A DNA stretch of 64,000 bases from Zoogloea sp041911615 (lineage in GTDB: Bacteria > Pseudomonadota > Gammaproteobacteria > Burkholderiales > Rhodocyclaceae): positions 1 to 64,000 of the forward strand of contig NZ_JAYROR010000127.1 in assembly GCF_041911615.1 (NCBI RefSeq), given 5' to 3'. Under the pieces are notes generated by a model. That model was not told the DNA's origin and did not search any database. It saw only the letters and a program-made list of their open reading frames with translations. The position numbers and the translations under genes were made by a program. The stretch's first letter is position 1; every line of letters starts with the position of its first letter. This document shows, one piece after another, positions 40,344 through 49,716 of the stretch.

Positions 40344-42368
40344 ATGACTGGGATTCAGAAGCTCTATCTTTTAGTGCCGCTTGCGCCTTTGTTCGGTGCG
40401 ATTGTGGCTGGATTGTTCGGGAAGGTGGTAGGACGCACGGGCGCGCATATCGTCACGATCCTCGGTGTCGCCGTTTCCTTCGCTTGCTCCGTTCTGATCT
40501 ATCAGGACGTGCAGGCTGGCAATGTCTTCAACGGTACGCTTTACACGTGGGCTACATCGGGCGCGTTGAAGCTCGAGGTCGGTTTCCTCATCGATTCGCT
40601 GACGGTGATGATGATGCTGGTCGTCACGTTTGTGTCGCTCATGGTGCATATCTACACCATCGGTTATATGTCGGAGGATCCCGGCTATCAGCGCTTTTTC
40701 AGCTATATCTCATTGTTCACCTTTTCGATGTTGATGCTGGTCATGTCAAACAACTTCCTCCAGCTGTTTTTCGGCTGGGAAGCGGTTGGTTTGGTGTCGT
40801 ACCTGCTCATCGGGTTCTGGTATACGCGTCCGACGGCAATTTTCGCCAACATGAAAGCGTTTCTTGTTAATCGTGTTGGTGACTTCGGCTTCCTCCTGGG
40901 CATCGGTTTGGTTGCGGCCTATGCGGGTACGCTCAACTACTACGAGGTGTTTGGTAAGGCAACTCAGCTTGCTTCGATGACGGTTCCGGAAACTGGCTGG
41001 CCTCTGATCACTGCGATCTGTATTGGTTTGTTCATCGGAGCAATGGGTAAGTCCGCGCAAGTGCCGCTCCACGTCTGGCTGCCTGATTCTATGGAAGGCC
41101 CGACTCCGATTTCCGCACTGATTCACGCGGCCACGATGGTGACCGCAGGGATTTTCATGGTTGCGCGGATGTCTCCGCTGTTCGAACTCTCTGAAGCTGC
41201 GCTGTCCTTCGTGTTGGTTATCGGCGCGACCACTGCGCTGTTTATGGGTTTCCTCGGGATCGTCCAGAACGACATCAAGCGTGTCGTGGCGTACTCGACG
41301 CTGTCGCAGCTTGGTTACATGACAGTCGCGCTTGGCGTTTCGGCGTATTCTGCTGCAGTCTTTCATCTTATGACGCACGCGTTCTTCAAGGCGCTTCTGT
41401 TCCTTGGTGCGGGTTCGGTCATCATCGGCATGCACCATGATCAGGACATGCGCAATATGGGCGGTCTGTGGAAGTACATGCCGATCACTTGGTTCACCTC
41501 GTTGATTGGCTCACTTGCTCTGATCGGTTTCCCGTTCTTCTCCGGTTTCTACTCAAAGGATTCGATCATTGAGGCTGTGGCGCTATCGCACGTTCCCGGT
41601 GCGTCCTATGCTTACTTCTGTGTCATCGCTGGCGTTTTCGTTACTGCGTTCTATTCCTTCCGAATGTATTTCCTCGTTTTCCACGGCGAGGAACGTTTCG
41701 GCAAGGCTCATGCCTCGCATGATGAACATAACGATCATCACGAGGATGATGCTCATCATGACGAGCACCACCATGGTCTCGCTCCGGGTCAAAAGCCCCA
41801 TGAGTCTCCTTGGGTAGTTACATTGCCCCTCGTTCTGCTGGCGATTCCGTCCGTATTGGTTGGTTATTTCACGATCATGCCGATGCTTTTCGGTGACTGG
41901 TTTAAGGGTGTGATCTTCTTTGGTGAGAATCACCACGGTATGGCCGAGCTCGCCGAAGAGTTCCATGGGCCTGTCGCGATGGCGCTTCATGGTCTCACTT
42001 CGCTGCCCTTCGCTCTGGCGATGGGTGGGGTGATTGTCGCTTGGTTCTTCTATATGGTCGCGCCGTCGATCCCGGCTGCAATCATGAAAGCGTGCAAGCC
42101 GATCTACACGCTGCTGGAGAACAAGTACTACTTCGACAAGTTCAACGAGTTCGTGTTTGCAGGCGGGGCTCGTCTGCTGGGTCGCGGTCTCTGGAAGGTC
42201 GGCGATCAGGCGCTGATCGATGGGATGATCGTGAACGGTTCCGCGAAGGCAGTGGGCCTGATTGCCCAATTGTCGCGTCTCTTCCAGAGTGGCCATGTGT
42301 ACCAGTACGCCTTCTCGATGATTATCGGTGTCTTCATCCTGCTGACCTTTTGGTTCAATCGCGGCTGA
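40344..42368 (+). CDS. nuoL: NADH-quinone oxidoreductase subunit L
   Basis: A 674-residue antiporter-like subunit at the distal end of the membrane arm, with about 16 helices including the long lateral helix near the C-terminus. Conserved WEAVGLVSYLLIGFW and HVWLPDSMEGPTPISALIHAATMVTAG segments are present. Residues 456-477 form a very histidine-rich loop (10 His in 22 residues) with many Asp and Glu, lying between predicted helices. Confidence 0.97.
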   Translation: MTGIQKLYLLVPLAPLFGAIVAGLFGKVVGRTGAHIVTILGVAVSFACSVLIYQDVQAGNVFNGTLYTWATSGALKLEVGFLIDSLTVMMMLVVTFVSLMVHIYTIGYMSEDPGYQRFFSYISLFTFSMLMLVMSNNFLQLFFGWEAVGLVSYLLIGFWYTRPTAIFANMKAFLVNRVGDFGFLLGIGLVAAYAGTLNYYEVFGKATQLASMTVPETGWPLITAICIGLFIGAMGKSAQVPLHVWLPDSMEGPTPISALIHAATMVTAGIFMVARMSPLFELSEAALSFVLVIGATTALFMGFLGIVQNDIKRVVAYSTLSQLGYMTVALGVSAYSAAVFHLMTHAFFKALLFLGAGSVIIGMHHDQDMRNMGGLWKYMPITWFTSLIGSLALIGFPFFSGFYSKDSIIEAVALSHVPGASYAYFCVIAGVFVTAFYSFRMYFLVFHGEERFGKAHASHDEHNDHHEDDAHHDEHHHGLAPGQKPHESPWVVTLPLVLLAIPSVLVGYFTIMPMLFGDWFKGVIFFGENHHGMAELAEEFHGPVAMALHGLTSLPFALAMGGVIVAWFFYMVAPSIPAAIMKACKPIYTLLENKYYFDKFNEFVFAGGARLLGRGLWKVGDQALIDGMIVNGSAKAVGLIAQLSRLFQSGHVYQYAFSMIIGVFILLTFWFNRG

Positions 42369-42453
42369 GTGATTCTCCGACCGGTTACAGTTTTGTTGGA
42401 TTCATGATTTAGGACTTGTGCGCGTAGTTCGGCGCATAGAACGGAAAGTAGAG

Positions 42454-43941
42454 ATGACGGGTAATCCTATTCCATTCCTCAGCCTCGCGATTTGGGTTCC
42501 GATCGTTGGCGGTATCCTGGTGCTTGCATCGGGCTCCGATCGCAACGCACAGGCGGCGCGCTTCATGGCGTTGGCTTTTGCGCTGGCTGGCCTCGCGGTG
42601 AGTGTCCCGCTTTACACATCCTTTGATGTAAGCACCAGCGCGATGCAATTCGTCGAGTCCTATCCCTGGATTCCGCGCTTCAACATCAACTACACGCTTG
42701 GCGTGGATGGCATCTCGATGCTGTTCGTGCTCCTGAACAGCTTCATCACATTGATCGTTGTTATCGCGGGCTGGGAGGTGATTCAGGAAAAAGTCGCACA
42801 GTACATGGCGGCCTTCCTGATTATGTCTGGCTTGATTAACGGTATCTTCAGTGCATTGGACGGGGTGCTCTTCTATGTCTTTTTTGAGGCGTCGTTGATT
42901 CCGCTGTTCATCATCATTGGTGTCTGGGGTGGTCCGAATCGGGTTTATGCAGCGATCAAGTTCTTCCTTTACACGCTGGCGGGTTCCCTGCTGATGCTGA
43001 TCGCGCTCCTGTATCTGTTCATGGAGTCTGGTGGTAGCTTCAGCATTCTCGATTGGCACCAGCTGAAGCTCGGCATGGACGTGCAGACACTCATCTTCTG
43101 GGCTTTCCTGGTGTCGTTCGCAGTCAAGGTGCCGATGTTCCCGGTACATACCTGGCTGCCAGATGCGCACGTCGAGGCGCCCACCGGTGGCTCCATCGTA
43201 CTGGCGGCGATTGGTTTGAAGCTCGGTGCATACGGCTTTCTGCGGTTTTCGCTACCGATCGCACCGGATGCCAGCCATGCCTTTGCTCCGATGATGATCA
43301 CCTTGTCTCTGATTGCAGTCATCTATATCGGTTTTGTGGCGCTTGTGCAGACCGACATGAAGAAGCTTGTTGCCTACTCCTCGATTTCCCACATGGGTTT
43401 CGTGACGCTCGGCTTCTTCATTTTCAACCCGCTGGGTATAGAGGGTGCGCTGGTTCAGATGATTTCTCACGGCTTCGTCTCTGGTGCGATGTTTGCCTGT
43501 ATCGGCGTTCTTTACGACCGCATGCATTCGCGTCAGATTGCTGATTACGGCGGTGTTGTGAATGTCATGCCCAAGTTTGCAGCGTTGTTCATGCTCTTTG
43601 CGATGGCGAATTCCGGTTTGCCTGCGACGTCCGGTTTTGTGGGTGAGTTCATGGTTGCGCTGGGCGCCGTCCAGCACAATTTCTGGGTGGGCTTCGCTGC
43701 CGCCACGACGCTGATTGTTGGTGCTGCTTACACGTTGTGGATGTACAAGCGTGTTGTGTTCGGCGAGGTCGCCAATGACCATGTTGCCGAATTGACAGAT
43801 ATCAACAATCGGGAATTCGTCTTCCTGGTTGTTCTGGCGGTTTGTGTGCTGGCGATGGGTATCTACCCGTTCCCTGTTACAGAGGTTATGCATGCTTCTG
43901 TCAATGATCTGCTGAAGCATGTGGCGGTGAGCAAGCTTTAA
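42454..43941 (+). CDS. nuoM: NADH-quinone oxidoreductase subunit M
   Basis: A 495-residue antiporter-like proton-pumping subunit with about 14 helices. Conserved FFEASLIPLFIIIGVWGG and HTWLPDAHVEAPTGGSIVLAAIGLKLGAYG are present. The ATG at 42454 was chosen because MTGNPIPFLSLAIWVPIVGG is hydrophobic from the start; an in-frame start at 42418 would add a basic extension. Confidence 0.97.
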   Translation: MTGNPIPFLSLAIWVPIVGGILVLASGSDRNAQAARFMALAFALAGLAVSVPLYTSFDVSTSAMQFVESYPWIPRFNINYTLGVDGISMLFVLLNSFITLIVVIAGWEVIQEKVAQYMAAFLIMSGLINGIFSALDGVLFYVFFEASLIPLFIIIGVWGGPNRVYAAIKFFLYTLAGSLLMLIALLYLFMESGGSFSILDWHQLKLGMDVQTLIFWAFLVSFAVKVPMFPVHTWLPDAHVEAPTGGSIVLAAIGLKLGAYGFLRFSLPIAPDASHAFAPMMITLSLIAVIYIGFVALVQTDMKKLVAYSSISHMGFVTLGFFIFNPLGIEGALVQMISHGFVSGAMFACIGVLYDRMHSRQIADYGGVVNVMPKFAALFMLFAMANSGLPATSGFVGEFMVALGAVQHNFWVGFAAATTLIVGAAYTLWMYKRVVFGEVANDHVAELTDINNREFVFLVVLAVCVLAMGIYPFPVTEVMHASVNDLLKHVAVSKL

Positions 43942-43982
43942 CTGGCTGACCGATACGAATACCTTCTGATTGTGGCCTTGAT

Positions 43983-45449
43983 ATGAACTTTGTTATCCCG
44001 GATTTTTACCCTGCAGCAGCTGAGCTGTTTGTGGTGGCAATGTCGTTTGTGGTTCTTATGGCAGGAACGTTTGTCAAAGAATCGCGATCGCTGGTCTACT
44101 ACTTGACCCAGCTCACCTTGTTCGGTGCGGCGGGCATCACCTTGGTATTCATGGACGGTCAGGTGAGCTTCACGTTCAGCAACATGTACGTGGATGACTT
44201 GATGGGCGACTTCCTGAAGTTGATGCTTTATTTCGCGGTGGCTATCGTGCTGTTGTATTCGCGCGGTTACATGCGGGATCGGAAGATCGAGACCACCGAG
44301 TACTACGTGCTCGCCATTTATGCCACCCTGGGGATGATGGTGATGATCGCCGCCAATCATTTCCTTACGTTGTATTTGGGTCTCGAGCTGCTCTCGCTGT
44401 CGTTGTACGCAATGGTTGCACTTCAGCGGGATTCTGCGCGGGCAACCGAGGCGGCGATGAAGTATTTTGTGCTTGGCGCACTGGCATCGGGTTTGCTGCT
44501 GTACGGCATTTCTATGCTTTACGGTGCAACCGGTACGCTGGAGATCTCCGGTGTGGCGCAGTCGATCTACCATCAGGCCGGTAACAAGACTGTTCTGATG
44601 TTCGGCCTCGTTTTCGTTGTCGCAGGGCTGGCGTTCAAGCTAGGTGTCGTGCCGTTCCACATGTGGATTCCTGACGTCTATCATGGCGCTCCGACTTCGA
44701 TCACGCTGATGATCGCGTCGGCGCCGAAGCTGGCTGCGTTTGCTATGGCCATGCGACTGTTGGTGAACGGCCTGTTCGAACTGGCAGATCAGTGGCAATC
44801 GATGTTGATGTTCCTTGCCGTGTTGTCGATCGTCTTGGGCAATCTGGCTGCCATTGCTCAGTCGAACATCAAGCGTATGCTCGGTTACTCCGGCATTTCC
44901 CATATGGGCTTCATGCTGCTCGGTCTGATGTCCGGTGTGGTGGGTGGTGATCGGCACTTTGCGCTAAATGCCTACAGCTCTTCAATGTTCTATGTCGTTT
45001 CGTACGTGTTGATGAGTCTCGCGTCGTTCGGCGTCCTCATTCTGTTGTCGCGTTCCGGCGTCGAGGTCGAAACCCTCGACGATCTCAAAGGCTTGAACAA
45101 GCGCAGTTCGTGGTTTGCGGGTGTGATGGCGATGGTGATGTTCTCTATGGCGGGCATCCCGTTCTTCATCGGTTTCTTTGCGAAGTTCTCGGTGCTGCAG
45201 GCGGTCGTCGCAGCGGGTTATATCTGGGTCGCGATTCTCGCTGTGGTGATGTCGCTGATTGGTGCGTTCTATTACCTCCGTGTGGTCAAGGTGATGTTTT
45301 TCGACGAGCCGGTGGACACTACCCCGATCGTCGCTCCGGCTGAAATGCGCGTTCTGCTGTCGATCAACGGGGTTGCGATTGCGGCTCTTGGCCTGATGCC
45401 GCAAGCGTTGATGTCGCTTTGCGCATATTCTCTGCTCGGATCTCTTTGA
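43983..45449 (+). CDS. nuoN: NADH-quinone oxidoreductase subunit N
   Basis: A 488-residue antiporter-like subunit with about 14 helices. Conserved LGLELLSLSLYAMVAL and GVVPFHMWIPDVYHGAPTSITLMIASAPKLAAFA are present. Last of the 14 canonical genes. The DUF2818 gene follows 14 nt later in the same direction. Confidence 0.97.
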   Translation: MNFVIPDFYPAAAELFVVAMSFVVLMAGTFVKESRSLVYYLTQLTLFGAAGITLVFMDGQVSFTFSNMYVDDLMGDFLKLMLYFAVAIVLLYSRGYMRDRKIETTEYYVLAIYATLGMMVMIAANHFLTLYLGLELLSLSLYAMVALQRDSARATEAAMKYFVLGALASGLLLYGISMLYGATGTLEISGVAQSIYHQAGNKTVLMFGLVFVVAGLAFKLGVVPFHMWIPDVYHGAPTSITLMIASAPKLAAFAMAMRLLVNGLFELADQWQSMLMFLAVLSIVLGNLAAIAQSNIKRMLGYSGISHMGFMLLGLMSGVVGGDRHFALNAYSSSMFYVVSYVLMSLASFGVLILLSRSGVEVETLDDLKGLNKRSSWFAGVMAMVMFSMAGIPFFIGFFAKFSVLQAVVAAGYIWVAILAVVMSLIGAFYYLRVVKVMFFDEPVDTTPIVAPAEMRVLLSINGVAIAALGLMPQALMSLCAYSLLGSL

Positions 45450-45463
45450 GATTCGACTCGGTC

Positions 45464-45760
45464 GTGAGCTTTATTGCAGTCGTCTTTTTTGCTGTGATGG
45501 TGCTGGCAAACCTCGTGTTTGCCAGCAATCGACTGTTCGGTGTTCTAGCGTTATCAGGCGGGAAAAGTCTTGCGCTGCGGGTTCTGGAGCTTAGTGTCTG
45601 TTACCTCGCTGTGATGGGAGGTCTACGGATTTCGGAGGCTCGCCTTCACGGCAGCAGTTATGCTCAGGGTTGGGAGTTTTACGCCATTTCTATATGCCTG
45701 GCGTTGGTGATGGTTTTTCCGGGTTTCGTGTATCGATATCTGTGGAAGAAGTCCGCCTGA
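45464..45760 (+). CDS. DUF2818 small membrane protein, end of the nuo operon
   Basis: About 98 residues with three predicted membrane helices (about 3-20, 35-57 and 70-92) and an ANLVFASNRLFGVLAL segment typical of DUF2818. A GTG at 45464 is chosen; an ATG at 45419 lies inside nuoN and would add a charged tail. The family occurs in betaproteobacteria directly after nuoN, which suggests, without proof, an accessory role in complex I. A terminator follows. Confidence 0.75.
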   Translation: MSFIAVVFFAVMVLANLVFASNRLFGVLALSGGKSLALRVLELSVCYLAVMGGLRISEARLHGSSYAQGWEFYAISICLALVMVFPGFVYRYLWKKSA

Positions 45761-45771
45761 GCGTGTTGCCG

Positions 45772-45802
45772 ATGCCCGGGTTGTCCGGGCATTGTTTTGT
45801 TT
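45772..45802 (+). terminator. Intrinsic terminator of the nuo operon
   Basis: ATGCCCGG, loop GTTGT, CCGGGCAT, then TGTTTTGTTT. Perfect 8-bp stem 11 nt after the DUF2818 stop. Confidence 0.85.
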
Positions 45803-45938
45803 GGGATCTTTTTAGACAATTCGGTCAGTGTTTTTCGTAGAGGCAGGGCTGGCGTCTTCCGTGGATGTTGTAGTTATGGCGGATTGCGGTGAATGAAGTC
45901 GTCCTGCGTGTTGAGTGTCACTTCTTCCGTAATTGCCC

Positions 45939-46232
45939 ATGATTCTAAAAGTTGAAAACTTTGTGATTGTCGGTCGCACCAGCGACGGCAAGACGTTTCG
46001 ACCCAGCGATTGGGCGGATCGGTTGTGCGGGATCATGTCCGTCTTCGGGTCAGACAATCGGATGACGTATTCCCCGTTTGTACGGCCGGCGTGCAATCTG
46101 AAAGGGGACAAGACGGTGCTCGTGGATGCGCGGATTCACGATATCGAGCCGTTGGCTTACAACTTCCTCCGTAATTTTGCGAAGGACAACGATCTTCAGG
46201 TCGAGCCCTTACCCGATGCTTATTTCGAGTAG
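45939..46232 (+). CDS. DUF3579 domain protein
   Basis: A 97-residue soluble protein from the ATG at 45939. Recognisable family features are VENFVIVGRTSDGKTFRPSDWADRLCG and PLAYNFLRNFAKDNDLQVEPL. DUF3579 is largely confined to betaproteobacteria; its function is unknown. It is isolated by terminators on both sides. The 136 nt upstream contain no convincing promoter. Confidence 0.8.
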   Translation: MILKVENFVIVGRTSDGKTFRPSDWADRLCGIMSVFGSDNRMTYSPFVRPACNLKGDKTVLVDARIHDIEPLAYNFLRNFAKDNDLQVEPLPDAYFE

Positions 46233-46258
46233 TGAGTTTAGATTTCGTGCGATTGAAA

Positions 46259-46279
46259 AAAGGGAGCTGAGCTCCCTTT
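46259..46279. terminator. Bidirectional terminator between DUF3579 and the decarboxylase gene
   Basis: AAAGGGAG, loop CTGAG, CTCCCTTT, with T-rich sequence following on the plus strand (CTTGTTTTT) and TTTT on the minus strand. It separates two convergent genes. Confidence 0.85.
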
Positions 46280-46287
46280 CTTGTTTT

Positions 46288-47532
46288 TCAGACCAGCACT
46301 TCGACGAGATCGGGATGGCTTAGAAAGCCACGTGGACTGGCCGTTGCACCGTAAGCGCCGGACTGGAACACCACGACCAGATTGCCGGGTTCGGCATCAG
46401 GCAGGGTTGATTTGTCGGCGATGATGTCGAGCGGCGTGCAGAGTGGGCCGACGATTGAAACGTGATGTATGGCGGGTTGATCCATGCGATCACCGATCAC
46501 GACGGGGTAATTCTTGCGGATGACTTGCCCAAAATTGCCGGAGGCGGAGAGGTGGTGGTGCAGCCCGCCGTCGGTGACCAGAAAGCAGTGATCGCGGGAG
46601 ACCTTCTTGTCGATGATGCTGCAGACGTAAACGCCGGCCTCTCCGACCAGATATCGCCCGAGTTCGAGGACGATGCGCGCGCCGGGTAGTTTTTCTGCTG
46701 CTTCCTTCTGGATTTCGGCGAGATTCTTGGAGATCGGGCTCAAGTCGAGGCGACGTTCTCCGGGGAAATACGGGATTCCAAATCCGCCGCCGAGATTGAG
46801 GAAGCGGACCTCGGACGGCGCGTAGGCGGCCAGCGTGACGGCGAGATCGAAGCACTTTCGCTGGGCTTCGACGATGGCCTCCGGGCGAAGGTTCTGCGAG
46901 CCGGCGAAAAGATGAAAGCCTTCGAAGGCGAGCCCGGCCGTGGCGATTTCGGCGAGGAGTGCGGGCACCTGCTCGGCATCGACGCCGAACTGCTTCGGGC
47001 CGCCGCCCATTTTCATGCCGGAACTCTTCAGTTCGAAGTCCGGATTGACGCGCACCGCGACCCGGACTTGCCAGCCGGTTGCCTGCCGGATGGCGGCGAG
47101 TTCGCGCACTTCGCGAAAGGATTCGATGTTGATCAGGATGCCGGCTGCGACGGCCTGGCGGAGTTCGTCGTGACGCTTGCCGGGGCCGGCGAAACTGATT
47201 TCGAAGGGATCGGCCCCACTGTCGAGGGCGACCTGGAGTTCTTTCGCAGAAGCGACGTCGATGCCATCGACGAGCCGGGCCATGTGGTCGACGACGGCGG
47301 GCATCGGATTCGCCTTCATGGCGTAATGGAGCTTGATGCCGGTTGGCAGACTCTCTCGGAGTTCGGCAACCCGTTGTGACAGAAGTCTTCGGTCGTAGGC
47401 GTAGAAGGGTGTTTGCCCGACACGCGCCGCGAGGCGCCGCAGTGGCAGGTTGCCGACGATCAGCTCGCCGTTCTGGACGTGGAATTGCTCCATCGGCGCG
47501 TGGGTCGGCTTTTCGCGGGAGATTTCGCTCAT
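46288..47532 (-). CDS. PLP-dependent decarboxylase, exosortase A system-associated
   Basis: A 414-residue fold-type III (alanine-racemase/ornithine-decarboxylase-like) enzyme. The PLP lysine is in LHYAMKANP (K73). A glycine-rich phosphate loop is NLGGGFGIPYF, and the catalytic cysteine region is GPLCTPLD. It resembles the diaminopimelate/ornithine-type decarboxylases that accompany exosortase-A exopolysaccharide loci in Gram-negatives. Its ATG overlaps the ligase stop by 4 nt. Together with the ligase and carrier protein it probably loads or modifies a small amino-acid-derived group, but the substrate is unknown. Confidence 0.85.
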   Translation of the reverse strand: MSEISREKPTHAPMEQFHVQNGELIVGNLPLRRLAARVGQTPFYAYDRRLLSQRVAELRESLPTGIKLHYAMKANPMPAVVDHMARLVDGIDVASAKELQVALDSGADPFEISFAGPGKRHDELRQAVAAGILINIESFREVRELAAIRQATGWQVRVAVRVNPDFELKSSGMKMGGGPKQFGVDAEQVPALLAEIATAGLAFEGFHLFAGSQNLRPEAIVEAQRKCFDLAVTLAAYAPSEVRFLNLGGGFGIPYFPGERRLDLSPISKNLAEIQKEAAEKLPGARIVLELGRYLVGEAGVYVCSIIDKKVSRDHCFLVTDGGLHHHLSASGNFGQVIRKNYPVVIGDRMDQPAIHHVSIVGPLCTPLDIIADKSTLPDAEPGNLVVVFQSGAYGATASPRGFLSHPDLVEVLV

Positions 47533-49133
47533 GCTTGTACCTTGAGAGCGCTTTCGAATGCGCTGGAGAGGGTCTTGCGATCTATCTTGCCGTTGGGGTT
47601 ACGGGGCAGAGGGCCGTCGCGGACTTCGATGGTGGAGGGAATCATGTAGGCCGGCATGCGCTGACGGCATTCAGCAAGAAGGGCGGCGGCGTCGAGGGGC
47701 TGCGTGTCCTTGCCGGTGGCGATGACGCAGATCGCCTGCCCCAGCGCCGGGTGGGGGACCCCGAAGGCCACGCACTCGCCAACCTGCCCGGTGGCGTAGA
47801 GAATTTCCTCCACTTCGGTTGGGCTCACGCGGTAGCCGGAGGTTTTCATCATCTCGTCCCGGCGGCCGATGAAATACAGGTAGCCGTCTTCGTCCCGTCG
47901 GACGGTGTCGCCGGAGAACACGGCGATTTCGGGCAGCACGAGCCCGCTTTGCCGGCCGGGGGCGCCAGAGGGCAGTGGCTTGAAGCGCTCTGCCGTTTTT
48001 TCGGGGTCGTTCCAGTAGCCCAGCGCCACCAGGGCGCCGCGTTGGACGAGTTCGCCGGGTTCGTTGGCGGCGCATTCGGTGCCGTCCTCGCGCAGCACCA
48101 GCACTTCTGCGTTGGGAATCGCCTTGCCGATCGAGTCGGGTCGGATGTCGGCCTGCTCGGGCGGCAGGTAGGTGGCCCGGAAGGCTTCGGTCAGGCCGTA
48201 CATCAGAAAAGGTCTGGCCCGGGGAAGGTGGGCGCGAAGCGCCTTCAAGGTGTCATGGGGCATGCGTCCGCCGGTGTTGGCGAAGTAGCGCAGGTGGTCG
48301 TCGATGTGCTCGGGCCATTTCAGTTGGGCGAGCTGGATGTAAAGCGGAGGGACAGCGGTGAGCCCCGTCACCCTTTCCCGAACGATGGTCTTGAGCACGT
48401 CCTGGGGCAGCAGGTAGTTGAGCAGGACGACGCGCGCGCCGCTGTGAAAGGCCGTGGTGAGCTGCGAGAAGCCTGCGTCGAAGGACAGCGGCAGCGCCGC
48501 GAGCAGGGTGTCGTCGGCGTGGTTGCCGAGATAGCTGGCAACGCTTTGGGCGCCGGCAACCATGTTGCGATGCGACAGTACGACACCTTTAGGTCGGCCG
48601 GTGCTGCCGGACGTGTACAGGATCGACAGCATGTCGGTATCGATGACTCGATGGCAGGCGCCGATCGGGGTGGCAACGAGATCCGACCACTGGACGACGT
48701 GGAGGGCCGGTAGCTCGACGGATTTGGCGAGTGGCGCGGTGAGGATGACGTGACGCAAATCGTGGCAGTGGGCGAGGGCGTCGGCGAGGAAGGGCAGGCG
48801 TTCGGGCGACGTGACGAGTACGCGGGCGTTGCAATCGCGCAGGATGTGCCCTACCTGCTCGGGCTTGAGGATTGGATTGACCGGCACGAAGGCGCCACCC
48901 GCGCGGGCTGCCGCGAAGCTGGAAACGACGGTCTCGATGCGCTTGTCGAGGAAGATGCCGACGCGCTCGCCACGCTCGAGACCTAGGGCGACCAGACCGC
49001 TGGCGATGTGCGCGACCTGCGCGTCCAGATCGCGATAGGCGACGGTGGTGGTGCCCGCGGTGAGCGCGGGGGCGTCGGGCGCGCGCTCGGCGGACACGCC
49101 GATGAGTTCGTGGAGGAGGGTGGCGTTGGGCAT
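47529..49133 (-). CDS. AMP-forming acyl-CoA/acyl-ACP ligase, exosortase A system-associated
   Basis: A 534-residue adenylate-forming enzyme of the ANL superfamily. The P-loop YTSGSTGRPKG is at 173-183. Later core motifs include the LMYGLTEAFRATYL block, GYWNDPEKT, and DEDGYLYFIGRRDEMMKTSGYRVSPTEVEE; the C-terminal catalytic lysine lies in NPNGKIDRKTL. The natural partner is the carrier protein encoded divergently at 49367. Translationally coupled to the downstream decarboxylase. It matches the ligase type found with exosortase A loci; the acid it activates is unknown. Confidence 0.87.
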   Translation of the reverse strand: MPNATLLHELIGVSAERAPDAPALTAGTTTVAYRDLDAQVAHIASGLVALGLERGERVGIFLDKRIETVVSSFAAARAGGAFVPVNPILKPEQVGHILRDCNARVLVTSPERLPFLADALAHCHDLRHVILTAPLAKSVELPALHVVQWSDLVATPIGACHRVIDTDMLSILYTSGSTGRPKGVVLSHRNMVAGAQSVASYLGNHADDTLLAALPLSFDAGFSQLTTAFHSGARVVLLNYLLPQDVLKTIVRERVTGLTAVPPLYIQLAQLKWPEHIDDHLRYFANTGGRMPHDTLKALRAHLPRARPFLMYGLTEAFRATYLPPEQADIRPDSIGKAIPNAEVLVLREDGTECAANEPGELVQRGALVALGYWNDPEKTAERFKPLPSGAPGRQSGLVLPEIAVFSGDTVRRDEDGYLYFIGRRDEMMKTSGYRVSPTEVEEILYATGQVGECVAFGVPHPALGQAICVIATGKDTQPLDAAALLAECRQRMPAYMIPSTIEVRDGPLPRNPNGKIDRKTLSSAFESALKVQA

Positions 49134-49273
49134 CGGTGTGGCGGCGGTTCGTCGGTTTGCGTTGCAGGGTGAAGGCCCGTGGGGCGGCCCGATTTGGGTT
49201 GCGTGCTGCGTCGGCGCCCAGGGCGGGGGCGTGGTACGACTTAGATCACGGTTCCGAATGTGGCCTTGTCGCT

Positions 49274-49279
49274 TATAAT
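49274..49279 (+). promoter_or_regulatory. Possible -10 element before the carrier-protein gene
   Basis: A perfect TATAAT in the 233-nt divergent region, 88 nt before the carrier-protein start. No good -35 lies 16-18 nt upstream (GTTCCG is the best), so an activator may be needed. The leader contains a small CTTGC-TGTT-GCAAG hairpin. Confidence 0.4.
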
Positions 49280-49366
49280 GATAAAGGCTTGCTGTTGCAA
49301 GGTCGCATGGCTCGGCGTGGGAGTTTCGCCCGGTTTTGCGTTTGGTTTCCCGGACTGGAGTGACTT

Positions 49367-49624
49367 TTGGATACGAAGAAGGAAGTGCTGTCGATTCTCG
49401 ACGAGGTTCTGAGCCTGGGCGGCGCTGCAGCCCAGTTTGATCTCGACACGCCGCTGCTGGGCGCGCTGCCGGATCTGGACTCGATGGCGGTGGTGGGATT
49501 GATCAACATCCTCGAAGAGCATTTTGGTTTCGTCATCGAGGATGACGAGATCGACGGTTCAACCTTCGCATCCGTGGGTTCGCTGGTCGACTTCGTCGAT
49601 GGCAAGCTCGGTAAGACGGGCTGA
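49367..49624 (+). CDS. Acyl carrier protein, exosortase A system-associated
   Basis: An 85-residue acidic four-helix carrier. The phosphopantetheine serine is in LDSM (S39). The start is a TTG at 49367 with GGAG six bases upstream. It is divergent from the ligase-decarboxylase pair and ends 92 nt before a strong bidirectional terminator. It is not the housekeeping AcpP (no fabD/fabG/fabF neighbours, DSM rather than DSL), so it is probably the dedicated partner of the divergent ligase. Confidence 0.88.
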   Translation: MDTKKEVLSILDEVLSLGGAAAQFDLDTPLLGALPDLDSMAVVGLINILEEHFGFVIEDDEIDGSTFASVGSLVDFVDGKLGKTG

Positions 49625-49716
49625 GTCACCGCGTGTGCGGCATCATGACTGCGCGGGCCTCTCGCGCCGGGAGATGTCGCCGACGGTCGGATGGATGATG
49701 TAGTGTGGACAAGATG

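Noticed and set aside
49282..49298. Possible sigma-54 site before the carrier-protein gene (GGCTTGCTGTTGC)
   Set aside because: GG and GC are separated by 9 rather than 10 bases and the -24 motif is poor; RpoN promoters do not tolerate this spacing.
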